Part shown: one piece after another, positions 18,283 to 26,585 of the stretch | Numbering within the stretch: position 1 is the stretch's first letter | How the letters are laid out: every line of letters starts with the position of its first letter | DNA from: Longimicrobium terrae | GTDB lineage: Bacteria > Gemmatimonadota > Gemmatimonadetes > Longimicrobiales > Longimicrobiaceae | DNA length: 64,000 nt | Assembly (NCBI RefSeq): GCF_014202995.1 | Contig: NZ_JACHIA010000003.1 | Location: 1-64,000 of the forward strand | Direction: 5' to 3' | Notes under the pieces: generated by a model | Seen by the model: the letters and a program-made list of their open reading frames with translations, nothing else | Told to the model about the DNA's origin: nothing | Databases searched by the model: none | Made by a program: the position numbers and the translations under genes

Positions 18283-18569
18283 GCGCTCGTCTCTCCCCAT
18301 CGGCGCCGCGCGATGCAAAACGCGCCGCGACGGCTCTCGTCGTCATCACTTCCGGCCTGGACCGACGGATCATCATCTCCACGGGATGACGGTGATGATT
18401 TCCATCGTCCCCGCCGCCGGATCGTCATCGCCCGCGCCATCGCGGGGGGGCCGGGCCGGGTGCAAAGGAAGCCGCGTCATTGCGCCTGGACGGGCCGCGC
18501 GGCGGTGGATGACGTGAATCCAGAGATGCTCAATCCCGCTGCCGCAAAACTGGTGCGCCGCCGCCGTTG

Positions 18570-18600
18570 TTGACACGGTTGCAACCCGTTATGATTGTAT
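18570..18600 (+). promoter_or_regulatory. Candidate sigma-70-type promoter of the L,D-transpeptidase gene
   Basis: A perfect TTGACA box lies at 18570-18575. Possible -10 elements are TATGAT at 18590 (14-nt spacing) or TTGTAT at 18595 (19-nt spacing); neither spacing is ideal. The location 50-80 nt before the chosen GTG start is right. Confidence 0.4.
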
Positions 18601-18650
18601 TCCGTGAGTGTGGCTCATGGACTCATTCCCCTCCTCCGCAGTTCAAAACC

Positions 18651-19709
18651 GTGCGCAAATCCGTCGCGATCGGCTTCGGCGGCACCCTGGTTCTGCTCAT
18701 CGCGACGGCGGCCATCGCCTCGCGCCGCGCGGACAGTGGTGCCAAGCTGGCTTCATCGCTGGCCGACCCGTCCTCCGCGCCCCCAACGGCGACCCCGGCG
18801 CGGCGCGATTCCGTCGCGCGCAAGCCGCCGCGGCCCGCCACGCCCGGCGTGGAAGTGGTCATCAACATTCCCAGCGGGCGGCTGGAGCTTTTTGACGGCG
18901 GCTCGCTGGTCAAGAGCTATCCGGTGTCCGTGGGATCGGCGCGCTATCCCACGCCGCGGGGGGAGTTCAAGCTGTCGCGCGTGGTGTGGAATCCGTGGTG
19001 GCATCCGCCGGAGAGCGAGTGGGCGCGCAACCGCAAGCCGACGCCGCCGGGCAACAGCAACCCCATGGGCCGCGCCAAGCTGCACCTGGACGACCTGATC
19101 TACATCCACGGAACCACCGCCGAGGGACGGCTGGGGGCGCCCGCGTCGCACGGCTGCATCCGCATGTCCAACGCGGATGTGATCGACCTTGCGCAGCGCG
19201 TGCACCGCTACTCCAAGCCGGACATTACGGACGCGCGCATCGAGGAGCTTTCCACGTTCAGCCGCGAGGAGCGCGAGACCACGCTGCCGCGGTACATTTC
19301 CGTCCGCGTCACGTACCAGGTGGCCAGCATTCGCGGGGACAGCCTGCGGGTGTTTCCGGACGTGTACAGCCGTCACAGCGGACAGTTTTCCGCCATGGTG
19401 CGCCAGGAACTGACGCGCGCCGGGTACGACACCACACAGCTGACGACGGCCGCCATGACGCGGCTGCGCAGCAGCGCGGCGCGGGGCGGAGGCCGCTTTG
19501 CGCTGGCGGATCTGGCGACACTGCAGCCGCTTCCGCCGGTGGTGGCCGCGCCCGCGGTGCTGGGTGCGGAAACGGTGCGCGAGGTGCCGCCCACGCCCTC
19601 CGCCGCGCCGCGGGACACCATCGTAATCGGCGAGCCCGCCGCGAGCGAGCCGGCGAGAGATCCCGAGCCCGACCCCGCGCCTCCAGCCGCGCCGCCGTCG
19701 CGACGCTGA
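18651..19709 (+). CDS. L,D-transpeptidase (YkuD domain)
   Basis: A periplasmic enzyme that forms 3-3 peptidoglycan cross-links or attaches proteins to peptidoglycan. After an N-terminal hydrophobic signal/anchor (IGFGGTLVLLIATAAIA) and a Pro/Ala linker, the YkuD domain spans about residues 65-180. The active-site motif is SHGCIRMSN, with the nucleophilic Cys intact, and the conserved IYIHG strand precedes it. A further 180 residues beyond the catalytic domain include a short helix/strand region and a Pro/Ala/Glu-rich tail. The GTG start was chosen because the earlier ATG at 18591 overlaps the probable promoter. A second L,D-transpeptidase with the same WNPWW/WNPSW segment lies at 38146-38775. 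Confidence 0.88.
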   Translation: MRKSVAIGFGGTLVLLIATAAIASRRADSGAKLASSLADPSSAPPTATPARRDSVARKPPRPATPGVEVVINIPSGRLELFDGGSLVKSYPVSVGSARYPTPRGEFKLSRVVWNPWWHPPESEWARNRKPTPPGNSNPMGRAKLHLDDLIYIHGTTAEGRLGAPASHGCIRMSNADVIDLAQRVHRYSKPDITDARIEELSTFSREERETTLPRYISVRVTYQVASIRGDSLRVFPDVYSRHSGQFSAMVRQELTRAGYDTTQLTTAAMTRLRSSAARGGGRFALADLATLQPLPPVVAAPAVLGAETVREVPPTPSAAPRDTIVIGEPAASEPARDPEPDPAPPAAPPSRR

Positions 19710-19732
19710 TCGCGGAGTCCTCGCTCAACTGC

Positions 19733-19765
19733 CAGAAAGTCCTCCGCCGCGCGGAGGACTTTCTG
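19733..19765 (+). terminator. Strong hairpin terminator after the L,D-transpeptidase gene
   Basis: A perfect 15-bp stem, CAGAAAGTCCTCCGC with GCGGAGGACTTTCTG, and a 3-nt loop, followed by CGTTTC. It starts 24 nt after the stop. Confidence 0.75.
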
Positions 19766-19953
19766 CGTTTCAGGCCCCCGCGTTCGGGGGCCCGCTGGAT
19801 GCATCCGCTCAGGCCCGATCACCATCAGCCCGCCACGCCAATCAACCCGGATGTCGATTTACGTCTGGAAAGGACTTGCGCAACGGAGCGGGATTGGAGA
19901 TCCTTGAAACCACAAGGATGTTCATCCTCCCGCCCCACCCCGAGGAAATCCCC

Positions 19954-20691
19954 ATGCGCAAACGCACTCTCGTCCTCGCACTCGCCCTCCTTTCCGCCTG
20001 CGACGGCGCTCCGGAGCACCTGACCAGCGCCGAACCCGGCGCGCGTCCCCTGCTCACCACCTGCGCCACCCCGTCCATCGTCTCGCCCACCAGCAACCAG
20101 GTGATCTACACCTCGACCGTGCAGCTCAAGTGGACGGTGGGGGACTGCGCCAATCCCAAGGACGTGGAAGTGTACGACAACGCGACGAGCACGCTCGTCT
20201 TTTCCGACGCCACGGCCGAATTCGAGACGTTCTCCACCAGCGGTGTCTTTACCTACAGCTCCGTCAACCTGAGCGGCTATACGGCGGGCCAGTACTACAA
20301 GTGGCGCACTCGTTCGCGGGACTTTCCGGACACCACGAACGTGGGCCCGTGGAGCGGCTATGGCGTCTTCGGGCTGCCCATGCCGGCGCCTGCGACCACG
20401 GCTTCGGTCGTCAGCGGAAACCCGACGCTCAGCTGGCCCGCCGTGACCGGCGCGACGTACAGGATCCACCGGATGGCGGATTACGTCGGCACGTGGGATA
20501 CGGGATGGGACACCGCGAGCGGCACCGGCTACAGCGACCCCGGCACCACGGTGACGGGATATGTGGGCACGACGCAGCCGTCGTCCGGCAAGTGGGTGGC
20601 GTATCGCGTGGTTGCGGTGAGCTCCGCGGGGATCGCGAGCCTGCCGGGCACGATCCACTACTTCTCGTACACGGGCTTCATCATCGTCTGA
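19954..20691 (+). CDS. Lipoprotein with fibronectin III-like domains, function unknown
   Basis: A 245-residue predicted lipoprotein, with the lipobox (LLSAC) placing the lipidated Cys at residue 16. Two beta-sandwich-like repeats follow. The first, about 35-145, contains LKWTVGDCANPKDVEVYD and KWRTRSRDF. The second, about 150-235, contains NPTLSWPAVTGATYRIHR and WVAYRVVAVSSAG. Both are typical of fibronectin type III modules, which suggests binding or display at the cell surface. The ATG has GAGGAAAT upstream. No enzymatic motif seen. The base composition is slightly less GC-rich than the neighbours. Confidence 0.8.
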   Translation: MRKRTLVLALALLSACDGAPEHLTSAEPGARPLLTTCATPSIVSPTSNQVIYTSTVQLKWTVGDCANPKDVEVYDNATSTLVFSDATAEFETFSTSGVFTYSSVNLSGYTAGQYYKWRTRSRDFPDTTNVGPWSGYGVFGLPMPAPATTASVVSGNPTLSWPAVTGATYRIHRMADYVGTWDTGWDTASGTGYSDPGTTVTGYVGTTQPSSGKWVAYRVVAVSSAGIASLPGTIHYFSYTGFIIV

Positions 20692-20741
20692 GGACAAGGC
20701 TCCGCTTCCCGCGTGTGGACGTGCGTCCGTCACGCGGGGGT

Positions 20742-20775
20742 GGCCTGGCGGATGGCAGATCCTTCGTCGGCGCCA
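20742..20775 (+). repeat. Partial copy of the AGATCCTTCG dispersed repeat
   Basis: GCAGATCCTTCGTCGGCGCC matches the right end of the repeat at 96-160. It is preceded by CTGGCGGATGG, the reverse complement of the repeat's left end, as if the middle had been lost and one end inverted. Confidence 0.55.
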
Positions 20776-20889
20776 AGCCGCGGTGCGGCTGAGAGTCAGG
20801 CCGGCGCCTCCTCAGGATGCGCCAACGGCGTCGCTGCGGGAGTGGGGCGGATCGGACCCGCCGTGTTCGCCGCAGCCGGCGCACAGGAA

Positions 20890-20925
20890 GAAGCCCCCTT
20901 CTCCGCGGTGGAGAAGGGGGGCTTC
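20890..20925 (-). terminator. Hairpin terminator of the second M28 peptidase gene
   Basis: A 15-bp stem, GAAGCCCCCTTCTCC with GGAGAAGGGGGGCTTC (one bulged G), and a 5-nt loop lie 25 nt past the minus-strand stop. It could also serve the plus-strand lipoprotein. Confidence 0.7.
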
Positions 20926-20949
20926 CGGCCATCCATCAAACCGCCGTGA

Positions 20950-22668
20950 CTACTGGCGGCAGGGGGCGTCCGGGCCGGGGCCCGGCTTGTCGACCGTCAG
21001 GCGGGCGTCGCGGTTGGCCACCTGCAGCGCTGCGGCGCCGATGAACCTGGCCACGCGCGCCATCTTGTCGTAGTCGATGTACTGCGGCTCATCCGAGAGC
21101 ATGTGGTAGTCCGGATGCCCGCCCGTGGTGAAGAAGGTCACCGGGATGTTGAACCGCGCGTAGTTGGCGTGGTCGGACCGGCAGTAGATCTGCGCTTCGT
21201 GGCCGGTGGTGTCCATCGAGTAGTCGAAGGTGAAGCCGTGGTTGCCCGTGCGGTTCACCTCTTCCACCAGGTCGCCCATCTGCGTGGACAGACGGCGCGA
21301 ACCCACCAGCTGCAGGTAGCCCGGGCCGCCGTTGTCCAGGTCGCCCGTGGCGCCGCGGCCGATCATGTCGATGTTCAGCTGCGCCACGATGCTGTCGCGC
21401 GGCACCGTGGGGTGGTCGGTGAAGTACTCCGAGCCGAACAGCCCCTTCTCCTCCGCCGTGTGCCACACGAACAGCATGGAACGGCGCGGCTTGGTGCGGA
21501 GCGACGCCATGTACTGCGCGATCTCCAGCACGCCCACGGTGCCCGAGCCGTCGTCGTCCGCGCCGTTGAACACCGAGTCGATGCGCGGGCGGCGCAGGGC
21601 GCGCACGCTGTCCAGGGCGGCGCGCAGCATCTGCGCCTTTTCCGCCGTCATGGAATCCGCCTCGCTCTCGGCGCCCTCACGGCGCAGAAGGCGGTTGAAG
21701 ATGGCCACGGAGTCCGCGTCCACCCCCTTCGGCGCCATGCCCACGTGGTCGTTGTGCGCGCCCACGGCCACGTACTCGCCGCGAAGGCGGGCGTCGCTGC
21801 CCGGCAGCACGGCCACCACGTTGCGCGCGGGGAACGGCACCGCGGCGGTGGTCCAGGTGAACGAGCCCGTCGCCGTGCCGCCCGCCTGGCCCATCTGCGC
21901 CTGCGCCAGCGGCTTGCCCAGCAGCTGCTCGGCCAGCGCGGTGGTGATCACCATGCCCGCTGGCGCCTGCGTGGGCTCCGGCTGCGCGGAGGCCATTTCA
22001 GTGCGGGGCTCGCCAAAGAACCCGCGCAGCCCCTCGGGGGTGATGTCCAGCGAGGCGATGGCGATGCCGGCCGCGCCCGCGTAGCGCTCAAAGGTGCGGC
22101 CGCCGGCCCAGAAGGCGAACGGAGGCGGCGCGCCCTGCTGCGCCTGTCCCACCGAGAACACCACCAGCTTGCCGCGCGCCTGCTCCGGCGTGATCATCGA
22201 CGGATCGCCGATGCGGCCGCCGTACACCACCGGCACGCCCGCCGCCGCGTCGAAGCGGTTGCCGAACACCAGAAAGGTGCCGTAGCGCGGGAGCGGGATG
22301 AAGTCGGTGCCCGAGCGGAACGACTGCCCGCCCGCGGAGAGCGACGCCGTGCCCACGGCGATGTTCACCAGCGGCACGGTCTGAAAGAAGGTGCCGTTTT
22401 CACCGGCCGGCTGCAGCCCCATGCGGCGCGCCTCGGCGGCGATGTAGTCGGTGCCCATCACGTTGCCGCGGGTGCCCGACTCGCGGCCCATCATGCTGTC
22501 GTCGGCGACAATGTACAGCCGCGTGCGCAGGTCCTGGGCGGTGATGGCGGCCGTGGTGGGACGGGCGGTGTGCTTCATGGGCTCCTGCCGCGCCTGCGCG
22601 TGCGCCGGAACCGCGGACAGGGCGGCCGCCGCACAGGCAAGCGCCGCCACACGGGTGTTGGATCTCAC
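20950..22668 (-). CDS. M28 family zinc peptidase, secreted
   Basis: An exported aminopeptidase-like enzyme of family M28. The start is the GTG at 22668, which has an ideal AGGAG site and begins a clean signal peptide (VRSNTRVAALACAAAALS, then AHAQ). A longer frame without these features was rejected. The catalytic half shows AHNDHVG, GADDDGSG, TAEEKG, NIDMIG and GGHPDYH, covering both zinc ions and the general base Glu. Compared with the M28 gene at 332-1951, it carries an extra loop of about 50 residues (rich in Arg, Glu and Ala) between the first His and the GADDD motif. It lies downstream of the S41 peptidase on the same strand but behind a terminator. Confidence 0.92.
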   Translation of the reverse strand: MRSNTRVAALACAAAALSAVPAHAQARQEPMKHTARPTTAAITAQDLRTRLYIVADDSMMGRESGTRGNVMGTDYIAAEARRMGLQPAGENGTFFQTVPLVNIAVGTASLSAGGQSFRSGTDFIPLPRYGTFLVFGNRFDAAAGVPVVYGGRIGDPSMITPEQARGKLVVFSVGQAQQGAPPPFAFWAGGRTFERYAGAAGIAIASLDITPEGLRGFFGEPRTEMASAQPEPTQAPAGMVITTALAEQLLGKPLAQAQMGQAGGTATGSFTWTTAAVPFPARNVVAVLPGSDARLRGEYVAVGAHNDHVGMAPKGVDADSVAIFNRLLRREGAESEADSMTAEKAQMLRAALDSVRALRRPRIDSVFNGADDDGSGTVGVLEIAQYMASLRTKPRRSMLFVWHTAEEKGLFGSEYFTDHPTVPRDSIVAQLNIDMIGRGATGDLDNGGPGYLQLVGSRRLSTQMGDLVEEVNRTGNHGFTFDYSMDTTGHEAQIYCRSDHANYARFNIPVTFFTTGGHPDYHMLSDEPQYIDYDKMARVARFIGAAALQVANRDARLTVDKPGPGPDAPCRQ

Positions 22669-22694
22669 GTACGGACTCCTGGGATCAAAAGACG

Positions 22695-22720
22695 GGCGGA
22701 GGGCCGGGCGGCCCTCCGCC
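22695..22720 (-). terminator. Rho-independent terminator of the S41 peptidase gene
   Basis: A perfect 11-bp stem, GGCGGAGGGCC with GGCCCTCCGCC, and loop GGGC. On the minus strand it is followed by CGTCTTTTGATC. It sits 20 nt beyond the S41 stop and just before the M28 start. Confidence 0.8.
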
Positions 22721-22740
22721 GGAACTGCCATGGGATGGGG

Positions 22741-24390
22741 TCAGACGCCAGCGGCCGCCGGGGCCGCCGCCGCGGGCGCCACCACCGGGCGCACGGGCAC
22801 GCGGGCCAGCGCCTCGGCCTGGGTGCGCGCGCCGCGCAGCACGGTGAGCGCGGACTGCAGTTGGGCATCGCGCCCCACGCCGCGCAGGAACGCGGCGTCC
22901 TCGCCAAAGACGTAGCCGGAAATGCGCGACTCGATCAATCGGTCGATCAGCGCCGAGCCGGCGTCCCAGGCGGCGCGGTCCACCCGCACGCCCTTGGTCT
23001 GCAGCCGGGACAGCAGCTCCGCCCGCAGCGCGGGGGTGGAGCGGAAGTCGCGGGGGAGGCCCGGGCCGCGGTCCACCATCAACTCCTGCAGCGCATCGTT
23101 GAAGCGGGCGCCGTTGCCGCCCAGCGCCACCGCCAGCGCGCGGTCCGCGCCGGCCAGCGAATCCGGATCCACCGACACGTCGGGGGTGATGCCGCCGCCG
23201 CCGAACACCACGCGGCCGCCGTCGCTGCGGAACTCCGGGCGGGTGATGCCGGCCGAGTCCGCGTCAATCTCAATCAGCCGCCCCTGCTCGTTCAGCTTGC
23301 GCGGGCGCTGGATGGTGCGGCCGCTGGGCGTGTACCAGCGCCCCGTGGTGAGCTTGAGCGCCCACCCGCCGTCCAGCTGAAACACGTCCTGCACCAGTCC
23401 CTTGCCGAACGACGTGGTGCCGATGACGACGGCGCGGTCGTGATCCTGAAGCGCGCCGGCCACGATCTCCGACGCGGAGGCACTGCCGCCGTCCGTGAGC
23501 ACCACCACCGGCTCATCCGTCAGCAGCGGCGGATTTTCTGCCTGGATCACCTCGTCCGGCGCGCCGCGGAAATCGACGCGCAGAATCTCCTGGCCGGGGC
23601 GCAGGAACAGGTTGCTGATGCGCACCGCCTGCTGCAGGCTGCCGCCGCCGTTGCCGCGCAGGTCCAGCACAAAGGCGCGCGCGCCCGACTTGCGCAGCGA
23701 AACGATCGCCTCGGCCACTTCTTCGCCGGAGGTGTCGTTGAAGCTTTCCAGCGGCAGGTAGCCGATTCCCGGCGCCACCATGGTGTGGTAGGCTACGGAG
23801 GGATAGCGGATGCGCTGCCGCGTGAACTCCTGGTGAATTCGGCCCTCGCCCGGACGGATGAAGTCCACGGCGATGGCGGTGCCGGGCTGGCCCAGCAGGC
23901 GACCCGTCACCTGCTCCACCGGCAGGCCGACGACGGAGTTGCCGGCCGCCGTCACGATGCGGTCGCCGGCCTTGACCCCGGCGCGCTGCGCGGGCGAGCC
24001 GGCGAAGACGCGCGTCACCAGCGCGGTGTCGCGCACGGTGGTAATCTGCATTCCCAGACCGCCGTAGGAGTTGCGCAGCGCGTCGCGCGAAAACTCCTCC
24101 AGCTGCTCGGGGGAAAAGAGGGCCGCGTAGGGGTCGCCGATCTGCACCAGCAGCCCGCGCGCGGCCTTTTCGTACACCTGCGCGTCCGACAGGGAATCAA
24201 TCCCCTGCCCCGCGATGCGGGCGACCACCTCGCGAAAGAGCTGCTCGCCCCGCTGGCCGCTGTACGCCTGCAGCGCAACCCCCCCCACGAGCGTGGGCAG
24301 CAGCAGCGCCGCGACGAGGGAGCGGCGCACCGCCGTGCGGCGGCGCGGGTCGGCCGCGGTGCGGGCCGGAGTGGGGGGCGTGCGCTTCAT
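22741..24390 (-). CDS. S41 family carboxy-terminal processing peptidase (CtpA-like)
   Basis: A periplasmic serine protease that trims C termini. The start at MKRTPPTPAR (AAGGA site 7 nt upstream) gives 549 residues with an N-terminal membrane anchor or signal (LVAALLLPTLVGGVAL). An N-terminal helical region is followed by a PDZ domain (GGLGMQITTVRDTALVTRVF, then AQRAGVKAGDRI). The protease core follows, with catalytic Ser in LTDGGSASASEIV and general-base Lys in TSFGKGLVQD. A C-terminal helical extension of about 140 residues ends in an Ala/Pro-rich tail. Substrate-guiding by the PDZ domain is known for the family; targets here are unknown. Confidence 0.93.
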   Translation of the reverse strand: MKRTPPTPARTAADPRRRTAVRRSLVAALLLPTLVGGVALQAYSGQRGEQLFREVVARIAGQGIDSLSDAQVYEKAARGLLVQIGDPYAALFSPEQLEEFSRDALRNSYGGLGMQITTVRDTALVTRVFAGSPAQRAGVKAGDRIVTAAGNSVVGLPVEQVTGRLLGQPGTAIAVDFIRPGEGRIHQEFTRQRIRYPSVAYHTMVAPGIGYLPLESFNDTSGEEVAEAIVSLRKSGARAFVLDLRGNGGGSLQQAVRISNLFLRPGQEILRVDFRGAPDEVIQAENPPLLTDEPVVVLTDGGSASASEIVAGALQDHDRAVVIGTTSFGKGLVQDVFQLDGGWALKLTTGRWYTPSGRTIQRPRKLNEQGRLIEIDADSAGITRPEFRSDGGRVVFGGGGITPDVSVDPDSLAGADRALAVALGGNGARFNDALQELMVDRGPGLPRDFRSTPALRAELLSRLQTKGVRVDRAAWDAGSALIDRLIESRISGYVFGEDAAFLRGVGRDAQLQSALTVLRGARTQAEALARVPVRPVVAPAAAAPAAAGV

Positions 24391-24760
24391 GATCTTCCTT
24401 GCTGGCTTCAAGCTGCTTTGACGCATGGCGGGCACCGTCCAACCCGGCGCGGAGCCTGCCCCGGCACCCATGCGGACACCGTGTTCAGGGTACACACCGA
24501 ACGTACGTTTGATCCCCGAACTTCTTGCGGGCGCCACAGTTGGGCGACTTCTGCCGCGACGCACCACCCAGCGTTGTGCAAGGATCGTACAACGTATGCG
24601 TTCCGAACGCGTCCGCGCGCGGACGGAATCCCCGATCCTGCCTGCTGAGATTTTAGCACCCGGCCACATTTCGCGCCAGATGCGCGGCGGGCGCGGGTCG
24701 TGCGAGAACGGCGGACCGGCGAATGGACTTCGCCGCGACTAGAACCCGGAACTCTGCTCC
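24391..24760. other. Divergent intergenic region, S41 peptidase and beta-propeller genes
   Basis: It must carry promoters for both directions. A TAAAAT box on the minus strand (near 24648) and TATGCG on the plus strand (near 24596) are possible -10 elements, but matching -35 boxes are weak. No gene. Confidence 0.45.
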
Positions 24761-26107
24761 ATGATCCGTATGGTACTTTCCGCGCTCCGTTTCGCGGGCG
24801 CCGCGCTGTTGCTCTCCGTTCTTCCCCTTGCCGCGCAGACGGATTCCGCCACCGCCGCCGTGGCCGCCGATTCCGCCGACGCCGCGGCCGACAGCAGCTG
24901 GCGCGAGCACGTGGCCGCCGGCGACCAGGCCCGCGACGCCGGCGACTGGGGCACGTGGCGCTACCACCTGGTGCGCGTGCGCGAGCAGATCGGCTATCAC
25001 CCGCTCGTGGTGCTCGCCCTGGCGCGGGCGGACACGCGGCTGGGGCGCACGGAAGACGCGCTCGGCTGGCTGCGCGCCTACGCCGCCGCCGGCCTGACGC
25101 ACGACCTCGCGGGCGACACCACGCTCGCCGCGCTCCGCGACACGCCGGGATGGAGTGCGGTGGTGGAGCGGCTGGCCGCCAACGCGCGCCCGGTGTCCGC
25201 GGCGCAGACTGCCTTTATCGTCCCGGACTCCCAGTTTCTGCCCGAGAGCGTGGTGTTTGACGCACGGAGCAGCCGCTTCTTCCTTTCCAGCCTGCGGCAC
25301 GGGAGCATTCTCAGCTGGACGGCGGATGGCGGATTCCGCGAGTTCGCGGCCGGCGGGGGCGAACGCACGTGGTCCACGCTGGCGCTGGCGGTGGATACGC
25401 TGACGCGGACGCTGTGGGCCACCACCGCCGCGCTTCCGCTGTACGAGCGGTACCAGGCCGCGGACAGCGGAAAGTCCGCCGTGCTGGCGTACGATCTGGA
25501 GACGGGCGCGCTGCGCCGCCGCTACGACGCGCCGGAGGAAGGCCGCCACACGCTGGGCGACATGACCGTGGGCCCGGACGGCACCGTCTACGTGTCCGAC
25601 GCGGACGGCGGCACCGTGTACCGCATTACGCGCGGCGGGGAGGAGCTGGAGGCGTGGGTGGGCGATGAGTTCGCGTCGCCGCAGGGGCTGGTTGCGGCGG
25701 CGGACGGCAGGCGCGTGTACGTGGCGGATTACCTGCGCGGCATCGCCGTGGTGGATACGTCCGGCGAGGAGCTGGCGTGGCTGCAGACGCCGGATTCCAT
25801 CACCGTGGCGGGGATCGACGGACTGGTGCGCGCCGGGAACCGGCTGATCGCGGTGCAGAACGGCATCACCCCCAAGCGCGTGGTGGAGTTCACGCTCAAC
25901 ACGGCGGGCACCGCGATCACGGGATGGCGCGCGCTGGAGGCCGGCTCGCCGCTGCTGACCGAGCCGACGCACGCGGTGGTGATCGGCGGCGAGGTGTTCT
26001 TCATCCCGGACAGCGGGTGGGACCGGCTGGACGAGGCGGGGAACGTGAAGCCGGGGATGACTCTGGAGCCCGCCCACGTTCTGCGGGTGGCGCTGCCCGG
26101 GCGGTAG
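24761..26107 (+). CDS. Exported SMP-30/NHL-type beta-propeller protein
   Basis: A 448-residue secreted protein with a signal peptide (FAGAALLLSVLPLAAQ). A helical, TPR-like region about residues 45-135 (GDWGTWRYHLVRVREQIGYH) precedes a six-bladed beta-propeller from about 150 on. The blade signatures include LPESVVFDARSSRFF, LGDMTVGPDGTVYVSDADGG and ASPQGLVAAADGRRVYVADY, as in SMP-30/gluconolactonase and NHL proteins. Calcium-dependent lactonase residues could not be assigned, so it may be a binding protein rather than an enzyme. It runs alone, followed by a large repeat region. Confidence 0.8.
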   Translation: MIRMVLSALRFAGAALLLSVLPLAAQTDSATAAVAADSADAAADSSWREHVAAGDQARDAGDWGTWRYHLVRVREQIGYHPLVVLALARADTRLGRTEDALGWLRAYAAAGLTHDLAGDTTLAALRDTPGWSAVVERLAANARPVSAAQTAFIVPDSQFLPESVVFDARSSRFFLSSLRHGSILSWTADGGFREFAAGGGERTWSTLALAVDTLTRTLWATTAALPLYERYQAADSGKSAVLAYDLETGALRRRYDAPEEGRHTLGDMTVGPDGTVYVSDADGGTVYRITRGGEELEAWVGDEFASPQGLVAAADGRRVYVADYLRGIAVVDTSGEELAWLQTPDSITVAGIDGLVRAGNRLIAVQNGITPKRVVEFTLNTAGTAITGWRALEAGSPLLTEPTHAVVIGGEVFFIPDSGWDRLDEAGNVKPGMTLEPAHVLRVALPGR

Positions 26108-26160
26108 GAGGCGGATCAGGTGGGAAGCGGCATTCGATGACTGTCGTTCGTCGGCGGGCT

Positions 26161-26438
26161 GAGGCCCCTCCCCCGGCCCCTCCCCGTGCAAACTGCCGCA
26201 CGGAGAGGGGAGAACTGCGGGTCTGGTGTGTTCCGGAGAGTGCCATGCGGCCGGAGAGGGCCCCCTCCCCCCAGCCCCCTCCACCCGCTCCGCGGGAGAG
26301 GGGGAGCCGTTCGGTGCCGAGGAGAGTTCGGCGCGCGATGCACACCGCGGTCGTCCGTTGCGGTTGAAGCCCCGAACTCAGCGCGAATAGCGGCGTGTCG
26401 GGGGTTCCCGCTGGTTGAGCGGCGGATTCATTCGCTCT
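26161..26438 (+). repeat. Mosaic intergenic repeat, copy B (modules 1-2-3)
   Basis: Same module order as copy A (12286-12541), with strong identity in the hairpin parts (CCCCTCCCCGTGCAAAC, CCGCTCCGCGGGAGA, GAGCGGCGGATTCATTCGCTC) and divergent spacers. Between modules 2 and 3 it also contains GAGAGTTCGGC, related to the spacer of copy C. Confidence 0.8.
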
Positions 26439-26527
26439 CGCCCGGGGAGGGTGGGCCGGTGGTGCCGGCCCGGGTGGGGGCCGCCCTGGGCTCCGCCATC
26501 CAAAATCGACTGTGATCATCGACAAAA

Positions 26528-26566
26528 CAGAAGCGGCGGCACCCGATCCGGGTGCCGCCGCTTCTG
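26528..26566 (-). terminator. Rho-independent terminator of nadA
   Basis: A perfect 18-bp stem (26528-26545 with 26549-26566), 3-nt loop, then TTTTGTC on the minus strand, 20 nt past the nadA stop. Confidence 0.92.
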
Positions 26567-26585
26567 CTCATCCCTCCACCTTCGA

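Larger units (their letters stand above)
18251..18650. other. Intergenic region upstream of the L,D-transpeptidase
   Basis: It contains a GC-rich hairpin (18260-18282) just after the methyltransferase stop, an AT-richer block with GATCATCATC/GATGATG elements near 18365-18400, and a candidate promoter at 18570-18600. No gene seen. Confidence 0.5.
26108..26585. other. Gene-free region with mosaic repeat copy B
   Basis: Most of it is the mosaic repeat (26161-26438). The last part (26525-26570) holds the nadA terminator. No gene. Confidence 0.65.

Noticed and set aside
18567-18650. Longer L,D-transpeptidase start at ATG 18591
   Set aside because: The codon overlaps the probable -10 box, and the extra residues (Arg, Cys, Trp-rich) do not look like a signal peptide.
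20681-20949. Small frames after the Fn3-like lipoprotein
   Set aside because: They are built from the dispersed repeat remnant and the hairpin terminator and are not conserved between copies.
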